From assembly GCF_003569805.1 (NCBI RefSeq), contig NZ_KZ984051.1, positions 1,157,606-1,221,605 on the forward strand: a stretch of 64,000 bases of DNA, in the 5' to 3' direction. The DNA comes from Microbacterium halotolerans (GTDB lineage: Bacteria > Actinomycetota > Actinomycetes > Actinomycetales > Microbacteriaceae). Position 1 is the first letter of the stretch, and every line of letters starts with the position of its first letter. The notes beneath the pieces are model-generated. The model was not told the origin of the DNA, did no database searches, and saw only the letters and a list, made by a program, of their open reading frames with translations. Below are positions 43,128 to 58,976 of this stretch, piece after piece. Made by a program: the position numbers and the translations under genes.

Positions 43128-44591
43128 ATGAATGACAGTGAGAAGACGCTGCTCCATGGGATCTCCGGTCGATTGTTCATCGGCGGAGAGTGGGTCGACG
43201 CGACGGGAGGCGCGACGTTCGCCGTTCGCGACCCGGCCACGAACGAGGTGATCGCCCGTGTCGCCGATGCGACGGCAGACGACGCGACGGCCGCGCTCGA
43301 TGCCGCGGTCGCGGCACAGGACGAGTGGGCGGCGACGTCGCCCCGCAGGCGCAGCGACATCCTGCGCCGCGCATGGGAGCTGGTGCAGGAGCGCAAGGGG
43401 GATCTCGCACTCGTGATGACCCTCGAGATGGGCAAGCCGTACCAGGAATCGCTCGGCGAGGTCGCCTACGGCGGCGAGTTCCTGCGCTGGTTCAGCGAAG
43501 AAGCCGTGCGCATCTCCGGGCGCTACGGATCCACCCCGGAGGGCACAGGGCGGATGATCGTGTCACAGCGCCCCGTCGGACCCTGTTTCTTCATCACGCC
43601 GTGGAACTTCCCGCTCGCGATGGCGACCCGCAAGATCGCGCCGGCGCTGGCCGCTGGGTGCACCAGCGTCATCAAGCCGCCTCAGCTCACACCGCTGACG
43701 ACAATGCTGTTCGTGCAGCTGCTCGAAGAGGCCGGCCTGCCGAAAGGCGTAGTCAATGTGGTCACCTCGTCGAGCTCAAGCCGCGTCTCGGAGCCGATCA
43801 TCGGCGACAGGAGACTGCGCAAACTGTCGTTCACCGGATCCACCGGAGTCGGCAAGCGCCTCATCGCGCAGGCCGCGGAGAATGTGCTGCGTGTGTCGAT
43901 GGAGCTCGGCGGCAACGCTCCGTTCGTCGTCTTCGAAGACGCCGACCTCGACAAGGCGGTCGACGGCGCGATGGCGGCGAAGTTCCGCAACATCGGACAG
44001 GCGTGCACGGCTGCGAACCGGATCATCGTGCACGAGGACGTCGCCGCGGAGTTCACGAGACGGATCGCCGAGCGCGTCTCGGAGATGAGGATCGGGCGCG
44101 GCACGGAGGAGGGCGTGCAGATCGGCCCCCTCATCGACGATGACGCGGTCGCGAAGGCGTCGGAGCTCGTGGAAGACGCCGTGGGCAAGGGGGCGACGCT
44201 CGTGCACGGCGGGAAGCGGATCGACGGTGCAGGCAGCTTCTTCGAGCCGACCGTCCTGTCCGACCTCACGCGCGACGCCTCGATCATGTCGGAGGAGATC
44301 TTCGGGCCCGTGTTCGCGGTCGTCACCTTCTCGACGGAGGACGAGGCGGTCGAGATCGCCGACGACACGGAGTACGGGCTGGTGTCCTACGTCTTCACGG
44401 AGGACCTCGCCCGCGGCCACCGCATGATCGACCGCCTCGACACGGGCATGATGGGCCTCAACGCGGGCGTCGTCTCGAACGCGGCCGCCCCGTTCGGCGG
44501 CGTCAAGCAGTCGGGCATGGGCCGCGAAGGCGGCCTCGAGGGCATCCACGAGTACCTGTCGACGAAGTACACGCTGCTGCCGAACGCATAA
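43128..44591 (+). CDS. gabD: Succinate-semialdehyde dehydrogenase (NAD(P)+)
   Basis: 487 residues of the aldehyde dehydrogenase superfamily, close to succinate-semialdehyde dehydrogenases that convert succinate semialdehyde to succinate. The catalytic C293 is in GQACTAANR and E259 in MELGGNAPF. PCFFITPWNFPLAMATRKIAPALAAGC and FTGSTGVGKRLI line the cofactor site. The usual KPAxxTP motif reads KPPQLTP. AGGAAGG precedes the ATG. No GABA transaminase is next to it. Both sides are bounded by family B palindromes. Confidence 0.85.
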   Translation: MNDSEKTLLHGISGRLFIGGEWVDATGGATFAVRDPATNEVIARVADATADDATAALDAAVAAQDEWAATSPRRRSDILRRAWELVQERKGDLALVMTLEMGKPYQESLGEVAYGGEFLRWFSEEAVRISGRYGSTPEGTGRMIVSQRPVGPCFFITPWNFPLAMATRKIAPALAAGCTSVIKPPQLTPLTTMLFVQLLEEAGLPKGVVNVVTSSSSSRVSEPIIGDRRLRKLSFTGSTGVGKRLIAQAAENVLRVSMELGGNAPFVVFEDADLDKAVDGAMAAKFRNIGQACTAANRIIVHEDVAAEFTRRIAERVSEMRIGRGTEEGVQIGPLIDDDAVAKASELVEDAVGKGATLVHGGKRIDGAGSFFEPTVLSDLTRDASIMSEEIFGPVFAVVTFSTEDEAVEIADDTEYGLVSYVFTEDLARGHRMIDRLDTGMMGLNAGVVSNAAAPFGGVKQSGMGREGGLEGIHEYLSTKYTLLPNA

Positions 44592-44619
44592 CCACCGGTC
44601 CCCTGCACCGTCCGTCCGT

Positions 44620-44683
44620 CCGTTCGTGGGCGATCTCCGTCGGCAAGACGGCGCTCATTCCCGCAGAGATCCCTCACGAACGG
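44620..44683. repeat. Palindromic intergenic repeat, family B copy 3
   Basis: 64 bp beginning CCGTTCGTGGGCGATCTCCG and ending CGCAGAGATCCCTCACGAACGG. It overlaps the 3' end of the minus-strand gene at 44655-45164 and supplies its last nine to ten codons and stop. Confidence 0.85.
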
Positions 44684-45164
44684 CAGGGTCGTGCTCCCAG
44701 GTGGGGGCGAGGCGCTTGAGGTGCGCGGCGCGCCACTGCCAGAGCAGCCAGAGGGCGGGCCAGCAGAGCGGGGCCGCCGCACCCGCGAACACGAGGCGCT
44801 CGCGCCAGAGGGTCTTCTTCTCGTCGCTCGGCGACGGCGAAACGGCCATCTGATGGTCCCACGCGTCGAGCAGCGCGAGCGGGCCGGTGAGGGCGTCGCC
44901 CCAGTCTCGGAAGATGCGTACGCGTCCGTTGCTGTCGCGCTCGTCGCGATGCGCGATCCGGATGAGGTGAGACCCCAATCGGAGGGGGCCGACGGCGTAC
45001 CGGATGGCGGCGTCGCCTCCCGGTTCCCACTGCGTCGGCAGGGTGGAGAGCGGTTCGATCCGGATGAGCGGCCCGTGGATCTCGCCGAGCGCGGCAGGCG
45101 ACTGCACCGCGCGCCACGCAGCGGACGGCGTGCAGTCGAGCTCGAGCTTCAGAAGCACTCGCAT
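44655..45164 (-). CDS. SRPBCC-like hypothetical protein
   Basis: 169 residues. The pattern MRVLLKLELDCTPSAAWRAVQSPAALGEIHGPLIRIEPL, then RDWGDALTGPLALLDAWDHQMAVSPSP, resembles the START/SRPBCC fold (helix-grip). A short hydrophobic segment (FAGAAAPLCWPALWLLWQW) near residues 130-150 may be a membrane anchor. The last residues (REGSLRE) are encoded within the family B palindrome, so the C-terminus was probably changed when the repeat arrived. Ligand and role are unknown. It lies 167 bp downstream of the SprT-like gene on the same strand, separated by a family C repeat. Confidence 0.68.
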   Translation of the reverse strand: MRVLLKLELDCTPSAAWRAVQSPAALGEIHGPLIRIEPLSTLPTQWEPGGDAAIRYAVGPLRLGSHLIRIAHRDERDSNGRVRIFRDWGDALTGPLALLDAWDHQMAVSPSPSDEKKTLWRERLVFAGAAAPLCWPALWLLWQWRAAHLKRLAPTWEHDPAVREGSLRE

Positions 45165-45219
45165 GCGGCCAGTCTGCCATCCGGGAGCGTCGACCATCCG
45201 GTCGTGCCCGGCATGGTCG

Positions 45220-45299
45220 GGCTGCCGAGATGCGTACTTTTTCGACGCAACAGCGTCAAAACCGGCGCATCTCGACGATATGTGCGCATCTCGCGAGCC
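45220..45299. repeat. Palindromic intergenic repeat, family C copy 2
   Basis: 80 bp starting GGCTGCCGAGATGCGTAC and ending GTGCGCATCTCGCGAGCC. Its interior is in the opposite orientation to the copy at 29233-29312, with which it shares the length and both ends. Confidence 0.8.
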
Positions 45300-45330
45300 G
45301 GGCGCAGGGTCCACGGGGCGGGGCGTCGGG

Positions 45331-45819
45331 TCAGCGTGGGGCGGAGGCGAGGCGGCGGGTGGCGGGGGTGATCTCGCGCTTGAACCAGGTGAACTCGAAG
45401 CGGCGGTCGAAGCGCGGGGAGCACCTGGGGCACGAGGAGGGGCGGGACGGGCGGCGGTACCGGTAGATCGTGTGACCGCTCGGGCACGTGCCGACCCACG
45501 GTGCGAGCTCGGTAGGCGTATCGCCGTAGTGCAGCGTGCCGCCGACGTAGCCGATCTCGCGCGCGATGCGCTTCCATTGGCGGCCGTGCCCAGCGCCTGG
45601 GCCCGCCAGGGCGTGCGCCACCTCGTGCAGCAGCGTCTGGTGAACCTCGTCGTCATCGTTCCGGGCCGAGATGTACCGTGACACCGAGATCCGCTTCCGC
45701 GAGAAGTCGCACAGCCCCGCACGCCGCTTGGCGTTGTCGAACGCGAACGACCACGTGTCGTCGAGGTGCATCCGGATGAGGGCGTTTGCCCACACGGTGA
45801 CGCGACTCAGATCCGACAT
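45331..45819 (-). CDS. SprT-like zinc metalloprotease-domain protein
   Basis: 162 residues. The HEVAHAL zinc-binding motif (HExxH type) is near residues 64-70, and a following GHGRQWKRIAREIG supplies the third ligand region. The C-terminus has CPSGHTIYRYRRP and SCPRCSPRF, a zinc-ribbon pair. In eukaryotes the SprT/Spartan family cuts DNA-protein crosslinks; the bacterial role is less clear. A length of about 160 residues is normal for bacterial members. There is no operon partner in close contact. Confidence 0.88.
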   Translation of the reverse strand: MSDLSRVTVWANALIRMHLDDTWSFAFDNAKRRAGLCDFSRKRISVSRYISARNDDDEVHQTLLHEVAHALAGPGAGHGRQWKRIAREIGYVGGTLHYGDTPTELAPWVGTCPSGHTIYRYRRPSRPSSCPRCSPRFDRRFEFTWFKREITPATRRLASAPR

Positions 45820-46004
45820 ACGAAGATGCTAATCGGAGCCTCGGACATCCCGGTCGCCGCGCCCGGCGATCATCCGGAATCGCCTCGCCTTGCCGTGTGC
45901 CACGTTGCGCCACCCCGCTGGGAGCCACCGCTCAGGTATGGCAGAGTGCGCCACCTGTTGCCGAGTACCGCAGCTCGGCATATGGGAAGGGCGGGTGCGC
46001 CCCG

Positions 46005-46529
46005 TCAGCTTGCGAGGGCAGCGCCACGGCGACGTTCGGCCGCCTCGACCATGCTCATCGCGACCTCGAGCTGCGAATCGGGCGCGCTCAGCTCCTGGCG
46101 CAGGAACAGCACCCGTTTGAAGTCGCTGCGCGCGCCGTCGGCGTCGCCAGCGTCGTACCTGGCGCGACCGCGATGGCTCAGTGCGAACGCCGTGATCGAC
46201 GGCCACTCCTGACCCTCGGCCTCCTCCGCGCAAGTCGACAGCTCGCTGTCGGCCGCGTCGTATGCTCCGCGCTCGATGAGCACGGATGAGTGCAGAATGC
46301 GGGAGCGGAGCAGATCCTTGCGCGTGCCGGCCATGCGCGCGACGCGCACCGACTGCTCAGAGAGGGCGATGGCCTCGTCGAGTTCGCCGAGCACCTTCAG
46401 CAGCCACACGCGCTCGAGCAGTGCTGGCAGGCTGCGCTGCTGTCCGATGTCTTCGAGCCGCTGGCGGCATTCCGCCTCGTCGACGATCTCGCGCAGGCTC
46501 TCTGAGTCGTATCCCCGGATGTAGCTCAA
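46005..46529 (-). CDS. Tetratricopeptide-repeat-like protein
   Basis: 174 residues, almost all helical. Repeated helix pairs such as RVWLLKVLGELDEAIALSEQSVRVAR, RILHSSVLIERGAYDAADSELSTCAEEA and FALSHRGRARYDAGDADGARSDFKRVLFLRQ fit three TPR units. There is no signal peptide. TPRs make protein-protein contacts; the partner is unknown. The 185 bp between it and the SprT-like gene holds no clear element. The ATG at 46529 has a GGGAG-type sequence upstream. Confidence 0.72.
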   Translation of the reverse strand: MSYIRGYDSESLREIVDEAECRQRLEDIGQQRSLPALLERVWLLKVLGELDEAIALSEQSVRVARMAGTRKDLLRSRILHSSVLIERGAYDAADSELSTCAEEAEGQEWPSITAFALSHRGRARYDAGDADGARSDFKRVLFLRQELSAPDSQLEVAMSMVEAAERRRGAALAS

Positions 46530-46684
46530 CCCGACTCCCTTTCACTCGCGCGTTCCTCTCCCAGTGTGCAAGACGCGTCTGGGGGAGTCCTGGCGGCGCG
46601 CGGAGACGCTCCGAAACCGAACCGTTACCTGCATCGACGTCTGCCGAGCTGAACGCGTCGGCTCCGGCGCATCCGGATGCTCCG

Positions 46685-47545
46685 CTACCGCTCGAACAGC
46701 TTCAGCGAGGGTTTCGGGGAGTCGGTGGCATCGCCGTCGCTGGCGGGTCTGGCGCCGGCGACGAAGCGCTCGATCTCGTCGCCGTGCGCGACCTTGGCCG
46801 GATGCGGGCCCGCCGCCATCAGGCGCGGCAGCCATTCCACAGGCAGTGACTGAGCAGATGCCGCGATCACCAGATTCCCGAACCGGCGCCCTTTGAGCAC
46901 CTGCACCTCGGCGAGGACCGCGACCTCCGGCAGCACCTCCCTGATGGTGGCGACCTGTCGGCGAGCGAACGCCAGGCCGGCGCCGTCCGCGGCGTTGACC
47001 AGCAGCACCCCCGATGCCGAGAGCATCTCGGCGCACGCGGAGTAGAACTCGACAGTGGTCAGGTGCGCCGGGGTCTGGGCGCCCGAGTACACGTCGCTGA
47101 CCAGCAGGTCGACGCCGCCGTGCATGGCGCTCGGGAGGCGGCCGAGACCCTCGCGCGCATCGCCGATGCGCATCCGGATGGACGCTCCGCGCGGCAGCGG
47201 CAGATGCTCGCGCACGAGATCGACCAGCGGCTGCTCCAGTTCGATCACCTGCTGGCGGGACCCCGGTCTGGTCGACGCGATGTAGCGGGGGATCGTGAGC
47301 CCGCCCGCGCCCAGGTGCACCGCCGTGAGCGGGCCGTCCGGGAGCTGATCGATGACGGCGCCCATCCGCGCGACGTACTCGAAGTGCAGGTGCGTCGGGT
47401 CGGCGAGGTCGACGTGAGACTGCGGTGTGCCGCCGACGTCGACTTCGAAGCCGGAAGTGATCTCGCTGGGCAGGATCCGGACGATCCGGCCGTCCGTCAG
47501 CCGCGCCTGCGGCGCCTCATCCGGTCTGTCGCGCTTCCTGCCCAC
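46685..47545 (-). CDS. Spermidine synthase-like methyltransferase-fold protein
   Basis: 286 residues. The Rossmann-fold core of polyamine synthases: LTAVHLGAGGLTIPRYIASTRPGS, QQVIELEQPLVDLVREHLPL, IRMRIGDAREGL and DLLVSDVYSGAQTPAHLTTVEFYSACAEMLSASGVLLVNAAD. The catalytic D-[AS]-[ST]-[DE]-P motif of true SpeE is replaced by DVYSGAQ, so polyamine synthesis is doubtful; this is the common actinobacterial fused or orphan spermidine-synthase-like family. The start is GTG at 47545 (GRKRDRPDEAPQ follows). The next gene on the minus strand is the TPR protein. Confidence 0.8.
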   Translation of the reverse strand: MGRKRDRPDEAPQARLTDGRIVRILPSEITSGFEVDVGGTPQSHVDLADPTHLHFEYVARMGAVIDQLPDGPLTAVHLGAGGLTIPRYIASTRPGSRQQVIELEQPLVDLVREHLPLPRGASIRMRIGDAREGLGRLPSAMHGGVDLLVSDVYSGAQTPAHLTTVEFYSACAEMLSASGVLLVNAADGAGLAFARRQVATIREVLPEVAVLAEVQVLKGRRFGNLVIAASAQSLPVEWLPRLMAAGPHPAKVAHGDEIERFVAGARPASDGDATDSPKPSLKLFER

Positions 47546-47635
47546 GCACTCAACCCTAAGAGGTCGCGCGAACAGATCGCCTCGCGTCACCGGCACCCAT
47601 CCACGCGATCTCTCAGCGGCGGCGGAGGGCAGGGC

Positions 47636-47691
47636 TCGAGTCGCACTTCTGAGGGGCGAGCGGGGACAGCACCCCAGAAGTGCGATTCGAA
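47636..47691. repeat. Palindromic intergenic repeat, family E
   Basis: 56 bp with arms TCGAGTCGCACTTCTGAGGGG and CCCCAGAAGTGCGATTCGAA. It lies between the divergent spermidine synthase-like gene and surface-protein gene. The 348-bp gap 47546-47893 contains this element, then the operator/promoter at 47776-47799 and a 95-base leader. Confidence 0.75.
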
Positions 47692-47775
47692 CACGGCTGG
47701 CCCGCCGTGGGGTGGAGCTGGACGCCGAAGGCGGTGGGGTCTTGCGGATGCCGCAGGCTGAGGCTAACGTCAGAG

Positions 47776-47792
47776 ACGGACATCTAGTCCGT
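47776..47792. promoter_or_regulatory. Candidate operator of surface-protein gene
   Basis: A perfect inverted repeat ACGGAC-ATCTA-GTCCGT, directly followed by TAAGAT (47794-47799) as a possible -10. Its place over the -35/-10 spacer suits a repressor. No regulator gene is adjacent. Confidence 0.55.
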
Positions 47793-47893
47793 TTAAGATG
47801 ATGCGATCTGCTCCGTGGCACGTGGGAATCTCCGGGAGGGTCGCTCTCCGACTCTGCGCCGATTCGTCCTCGTGACATCAGAGGAGACCGATT

Positions 47894-50800
47894 GTGACCT
47901 TCACGTATGACCACAAGCGCGCCGGTGCGGCGCATCATCGCTGGGCTGTCGCAGCGATGGGAATGCTGGCCGCTGTGACCATGCTCATCGCTTTCCCCGC
48001 CCCGCCGTCGACGGCGGCGCAGAGCATGGATGGGACGTCCGAGGCGGTGGGCGCACCATCCGATGAGAGCGGGTCGGCTGGCGACGTCGCGTCGCCGGAT
48101 GCTCCCGGCAGCGTCGCCGGAAGCACCGCTGCCGTAGGCGCTCCGGCTGCGAGCGAAGTGGTCGAGGTGGCGGACTGGGACCAACTGGTCGACGCAGTCT
48201 CCGTCTCGTGCGCGGAAGGGAGCACGGTGCGACTGACCTCCGATATCGCCAAGGCTCTGGTGGACCTCGACATCGCCTGCTCCCTCACAATCGACCTGAA
48301 CCAGAACAGCCTGTGGGTCTGGTCGGCGGTGACTGCGATCGCATCGGGCAAGCACCTGACGGTGACCGACAGCAGTCCTGCGCGAGACGAAGCGGGCAAG
48401 CTCGACGTATCGCTTCTGCGCACGGCCGGAGCGCACCTCACCATCACCGGCAATGCGAAGGTCATCGGCAGGATCGGCGGGGACGCTGAGGCCGGTATGG
48501 CGGACGGCGGCACGGTGGACATCGCTGGGAACGCCGTGGTCGAGGCATCCGGAACCTTCTACGGCGCCGCGATCGGCGGTGACCAGGGCGGATCCGGTGG
48601 CGAGGTGAACATCTCCGGCCAGGCCGTGGTGGCCGCTGAGAGCTCGTCCAACGGTGCAGGCATCGGCGGTGGTATGTCAGGGGTGGGCGGCACGGTCACG
48701 ATCTCCGGCGACGCCAAGGTCACAGCGACCGGATACAGCGGTGCAGGCATCGGCGGCGGCACAGGACGCTGGGGCGGCGACGTAGAGATCTCAGGAGGGG
48801 CCGTAGTGGAGGCCAGCAGCTGGCTTTCCGCAGGGATCGGTGCGGGGAGCGGTGGCCAGGGCGGGACCGTCTCGGTATCCGACCATGCTGAGGTCACCGC
48901 TTCCGGAGGGGCATACGGTGCAGGCATCGGAGGCGCCGGCGAAGGTGGTGCCGGCGGGCCCGTACGGGTCACGGGGGAAGCAAGAGTGGTGGCGAGTGCA
49001 ACATTCGCCGCTGCGATCGGTGGTGGTTCGCCAGCAGTCGGCCGCTCGGGCGCCGGTGGCAGTCTCTTCGTCGGAGAAGGAGCAGTTGTATCTGCCGTCG
49101 GCGCATCTCATCGAGGCGGTGCCGGTGCCGTCGGTCCGGGACCGGGTACGACCTCGAGCGGCGACGTTCGCATAGACGGCACGCTGCGCGTTCCTCAGGG
49201 GTCGTTGCATGTGTACGACGCACCGGACTTCGGAACGTTCGTGGTGGGGTCGACCGGTCGGATCCTCGGTGCAGAAGGCGACCCCACCGGGGCAGCCGGA
49301 GTGCAGATCCTCGGCGGAGGAACCATCGTGAACGACGGCGTGATCGGCCCAACCGACGTGTCGGACGATACGACCATCACGCACAACAGCTTCCGGGTTT
49401 CGTTCCTGCGTGCAGGCGATGACACGGCCTCACCGGAGTTCCAGCGCGTGGTGTACGCGCCGTCCTTCGCTGACGGATACCGCGAATTCCCCGACTACGC
49501 GGAGGGCAACGGCTGGTTCATGGAACCGGGCGGGGCAGGAGAGGCCTTCACGGAGACGACGCCGCTCGACCCGCTCGCCGTCGGGGCACCCGGCGCGCGC
49601 GCAGTCGAGGTCCATGAGGCGGTGCTCGACACCCGCATCGAGTTCAGCGCACGCTCGGCAGCCGGTGGCGCCCCGGTGTACGGGGACGCCGTCGAGCTCA
49701 GCGCGACGGTCATCGCCGGTGAGGACAGAGCGGCATCGGGCGAGGTGACCTTCAGCGCCGCAGTCGCGGGTGGCAGCGAGTACGAGGAACTCGGTGCAGC
49801 AGTGCTGGGTGCTGATGGCACCGCGATCCTCGAGCGCACGGTCGCGTTCGAGGCAGGGGAGCAGCGTGTGCGAGTCGACTTCGACAGTGCTTCGCCGCGC
49901 TTCGCCGATTCGCAGGGGGAGTTCAGCGCAGACATCGCTCGGGCCGAGCCCGCCATCTCGCTGGAGACAAGCGAGACCGGGACCGTCGGCGATGCAATCG
50001 CGGTTGCGGTGTCGGTGAGCGCCTCGCCTGATGATGCGGCAGCCGTCACCGGCGACGTGCGTCTGCGGGTAGATGAGGTCAGTGGCGAGGTGCGGGATGC
50101 GGCCGAACTCGAACCGGACGGCACCGCCATGCTCACTGCGAGGCTGGAAGAAGTCGGCGAACATGGCTTCGTCGTGGACTACGTCGGCGACGACAACGTA
50201 CGACCAGGCGCTTCCGAGGGGTTCGTCGTCACGGCTGAGCCGGCTGCGACGGCGACGACGCTGGAGGTGACGGGGCCGGCACCGGATGCGCTCACCTACG
50301 GTGAGGAGACGTTGCTGAAGGCGACGGTGACCTCCCAAGACGGCGAGGCGCCCTCCGGGCACGTATCGTTTCGCGTCGTGCCCGCGGACGGCGCCGCCGA
50401 GGCCGGAGTGGGCCCCTCGGGTACGGAGCCTGCTCCTGCGGCCTCAACCGGAGGTGCCGATGCCGACCCGTTCTCCGGGGACGAACTCATCGGCACGGCA
50501 CCCGTCGGCGCCGACGGCATCGCTGAGATCGACGGAGTGCGCTTCGCCGCAGGCGTCCAGCAGGTGCGTGCGGTATTCGTCAGCGATCGGACCAGACACC
50601 TGGACTCGGAAGCCGCACAGCGACTCGACGTCGCCAGGGCAGAGCCGGTCATCGTCCTGAGCGCACCGGACGTCGCCGACATGGGCGAGACGATCACGGT
50701 CGACGTGAGAGTGTCCCCTGCGACATCCGAGATCGCTCTGGTCACCGGCGATGTGGCACTCCACGCCGGAGGTGAGCGGGGCGAGGTCCTCGCTGTCGAG

Positions 50801-51100
50801 GAGCTCGGTCCGAACGGGTCAGTGTCGCTGAAGGTGACGATGGAAACGGTCGGCGAACATCATCTCGTTGCCGTCTACAGCGGAGACGACAACGTCGCCG
50901 CAGGCGTCTCGGATCGGGCTGCCGTCAGGGCGGCCGCCGTCGACGTGAGCGGCGAGCTGGCGGTCACCGGTGCGGATCGGACGGCAGGAGGGCTCATGCT
51001 GGGTGTGCTGGCTGCCGTTGTGGGGGCCGTGCTGCTGGCGCTGCGACGGCCTGATCGAGCCGACCGCGGCGAATCGGACACCCAAGCACATCCGCAATGA
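47894..51100 (+). CDS. Large secreted surface protein with beta-helix and Ig-like repeats, LAVTG sorting tail
   Basis: 1068 residues. A long signal peptide (residues 1-45, hydrophobic [22 protein letters not shown]) is followed by an acidic spacer. Residues about 95-390 are a beta-helix with seven degenerate repeats of 27-30 residues of the type [25 protein letters not shown]. After a spacer come four Ig-like (Big_3_5-type) domains in A-B-A-B order (about 540-1010). The end has LAVTG (1022-1026), a hydrophobic helix and a positively charged tail, a sortase signal. GAGGAG precedes the GTG start. It is probably a cell-wall adhesin or stalk. An operator-like palindrome lies in its promoter. rpoB follows from its own promoter. 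Confidence 0.85.
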   Translation: MTFTYDHKRAGAAHHRWAVAAMGMLAAVTMLIAFPAPPSTAAQSMDGTSEAVGAPSDESGSAGDVASPDAPGSVAGSTAAVGAPAASEVVEVADWDQLVDAVSVSCAEGSTVRLTSDIAKALVDLDIACSLTIDLNQNSLWVWSAVTAIASGKHLTVTDSSPARDEAGKLDVSLLRTAGAHLTITGNAKVIGRIGGDAEAGMADGGTVDIAGNAVVEASGTFYGAAIGGDQGGSGGEVNISGQAVVAAESSSNGAGIGGGMSGVGGTVTISGDAKVTATGYSGAGIGGGTGRWGGDVEISGGAVVEASSWLSAGIGAGSGGQGGTVSVSDHAEVTASGGAYGAGIGGAGEGGAGGPVRVTGEARVVASATFAAAIGGGSPAVGRSGAGGSLFVGEGAVVSAVGASHRGGAGAVGPGPGTTSSGDVRIDGTLRVPQGSLHVYDAPDFGTFVVGSTGRILGAEGDPTGAAGVQILGGGTIVNDGVIGPTDVSDDTTITHNSFRVSFLRAGDDTASPEFQRVVYAPSFADGYREFPDYAEGNGWFMEPGGAGEAFTETTPLDPLAVGAPGARAVEVHEAVLDTRIEFSARSAAGGAPVYGDAVELSATVIAGEDRAASGEVTFSAAVAGGSEYEELGAAVLGADGTAILERTVAFEAGEQRVRVDFDSASPRFADSQGEFSADIARAEPAISLETSETGTVGDAIAVAVSVSASPDDAAAVTGDVRLRVDEVSGEVRDAAELEPDGTAMLTARLEEVGEHGFVVDYVGDDNVRPGASEGFVVTAEPAATATTLEVTGPAPDALTYGEETLLKATVTSQDGEAPSGHVSFRVVPADGAAEAGVGPSGTEPAPAASTGGADADPFSGDELIGTAPVGADGIAEIDGVRFAAGVQQVRAVFVSDRTRHLDSEAAQRLDVARAEPVIVLSAPDVADMGETITVDVRVSPATSEIALVTGDVALHAGGERGEVLAVEELGPNGSVSLKVTMETVGEHHLVAVYSGDDNVAAGVSDRAAVRAAAVDVSGELAVTGADRTAGGLMLGVLAAVVGAVLLALRRPDRADRGESDTQAHPQ

Positions 51101-51109
51101 AACTCCCGC

Positions 51110-51138
51110 TGGACATGCCGGGAAACAACGGGTACAGT
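51110..51138 (+). promoter_or_regulatory. Candidate rpoBC promoter
   Basis: TGGACA (51110-51115), 17 bases and TACAGT (51133-51138) form a good vegetative promoter ten bases after the surface-protein stop. The resulting leader of about 165 bases contains a GGTCCCCGC...GGCGGGTGGACC hairpin before the rpoB start. Confidence 0.5.
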
Positions 51139-51308
51139 TGACAGTTGCGCTTCCTGGATTTTCCCTGCCTTCATATCGTGGTCGGCTGGCGCCTGTGGGT
51201 CCCCGCATATTGCGGCGGGTGGACCGAGGCGAGGAATCCAAGTGCACCTCACCTGTCGACAAGGAATCTAGCAGTCCGTTTGACCACGGGCTCATGGAGG
51301 TCATCCCC

Positions 51309-54791
<3,483 letters not shown>

Positions 54792-54833
54792 ACCAGCCAG
54801 CCGATTTCGAGATTTCCGACACAGGAGAATTAA

Positions 54834-58712
<3,879 letters not shown>

Positions 58713-58770
58713 TTGAGGCGAGAGCCGAGGGAGCTTGCTCACTCGGCCGAGCCGATTGAGGTTGTTGAGC

Positions 58771-58806
58771 GAAGCGGCCCCGGATCTTCGGATCCGGGGC
58801 CGCTTC
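58771..58806 (+). terminator. rpoBC terminator
   Basis: A perfect 16-bp stem GAAGCGGCCCCGGATC with a TTCG tetraloop. A smaller hairpin CCGAGGGAGC/GCTCACTCGG lies at 58727-58748, and the sequence GATTGAGG occurs twice (around 58712 and 58754), which suggests a degenerate repeat unit. Confidence 0.85.
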
Positions 58807-58976
58807 GTCGTATCCTGACGCGGTCGTCGCCTCCTGACCCCCGTCCGGGGGTCATTTCGCTCGCGGAATCATCCATCTGGCGCAGGCATCCATAGCATCG
58901 CATGGGCGTGTCTCGGTTCCCATCTGAGACGAGCCCTACTGGCACATGTCGGTCCTGATCCTTATGGAGGTCATCT

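Noticed and set aside
45885..45990. Repeated GTGCGCCAC words between the SprT-like and TPR genes as another long palindrome
   Set aside because: The words are in direct orientation and the flanks do not pair; not convincing as an element of the palindrome families.
51139..51166. TTGACA at 51138-51143 as the rpoB -35
   Set aside because: No acceptable -10 lies 16-18 bases downstream; the TGGACA-17-TACAGT pair just upstream is better.
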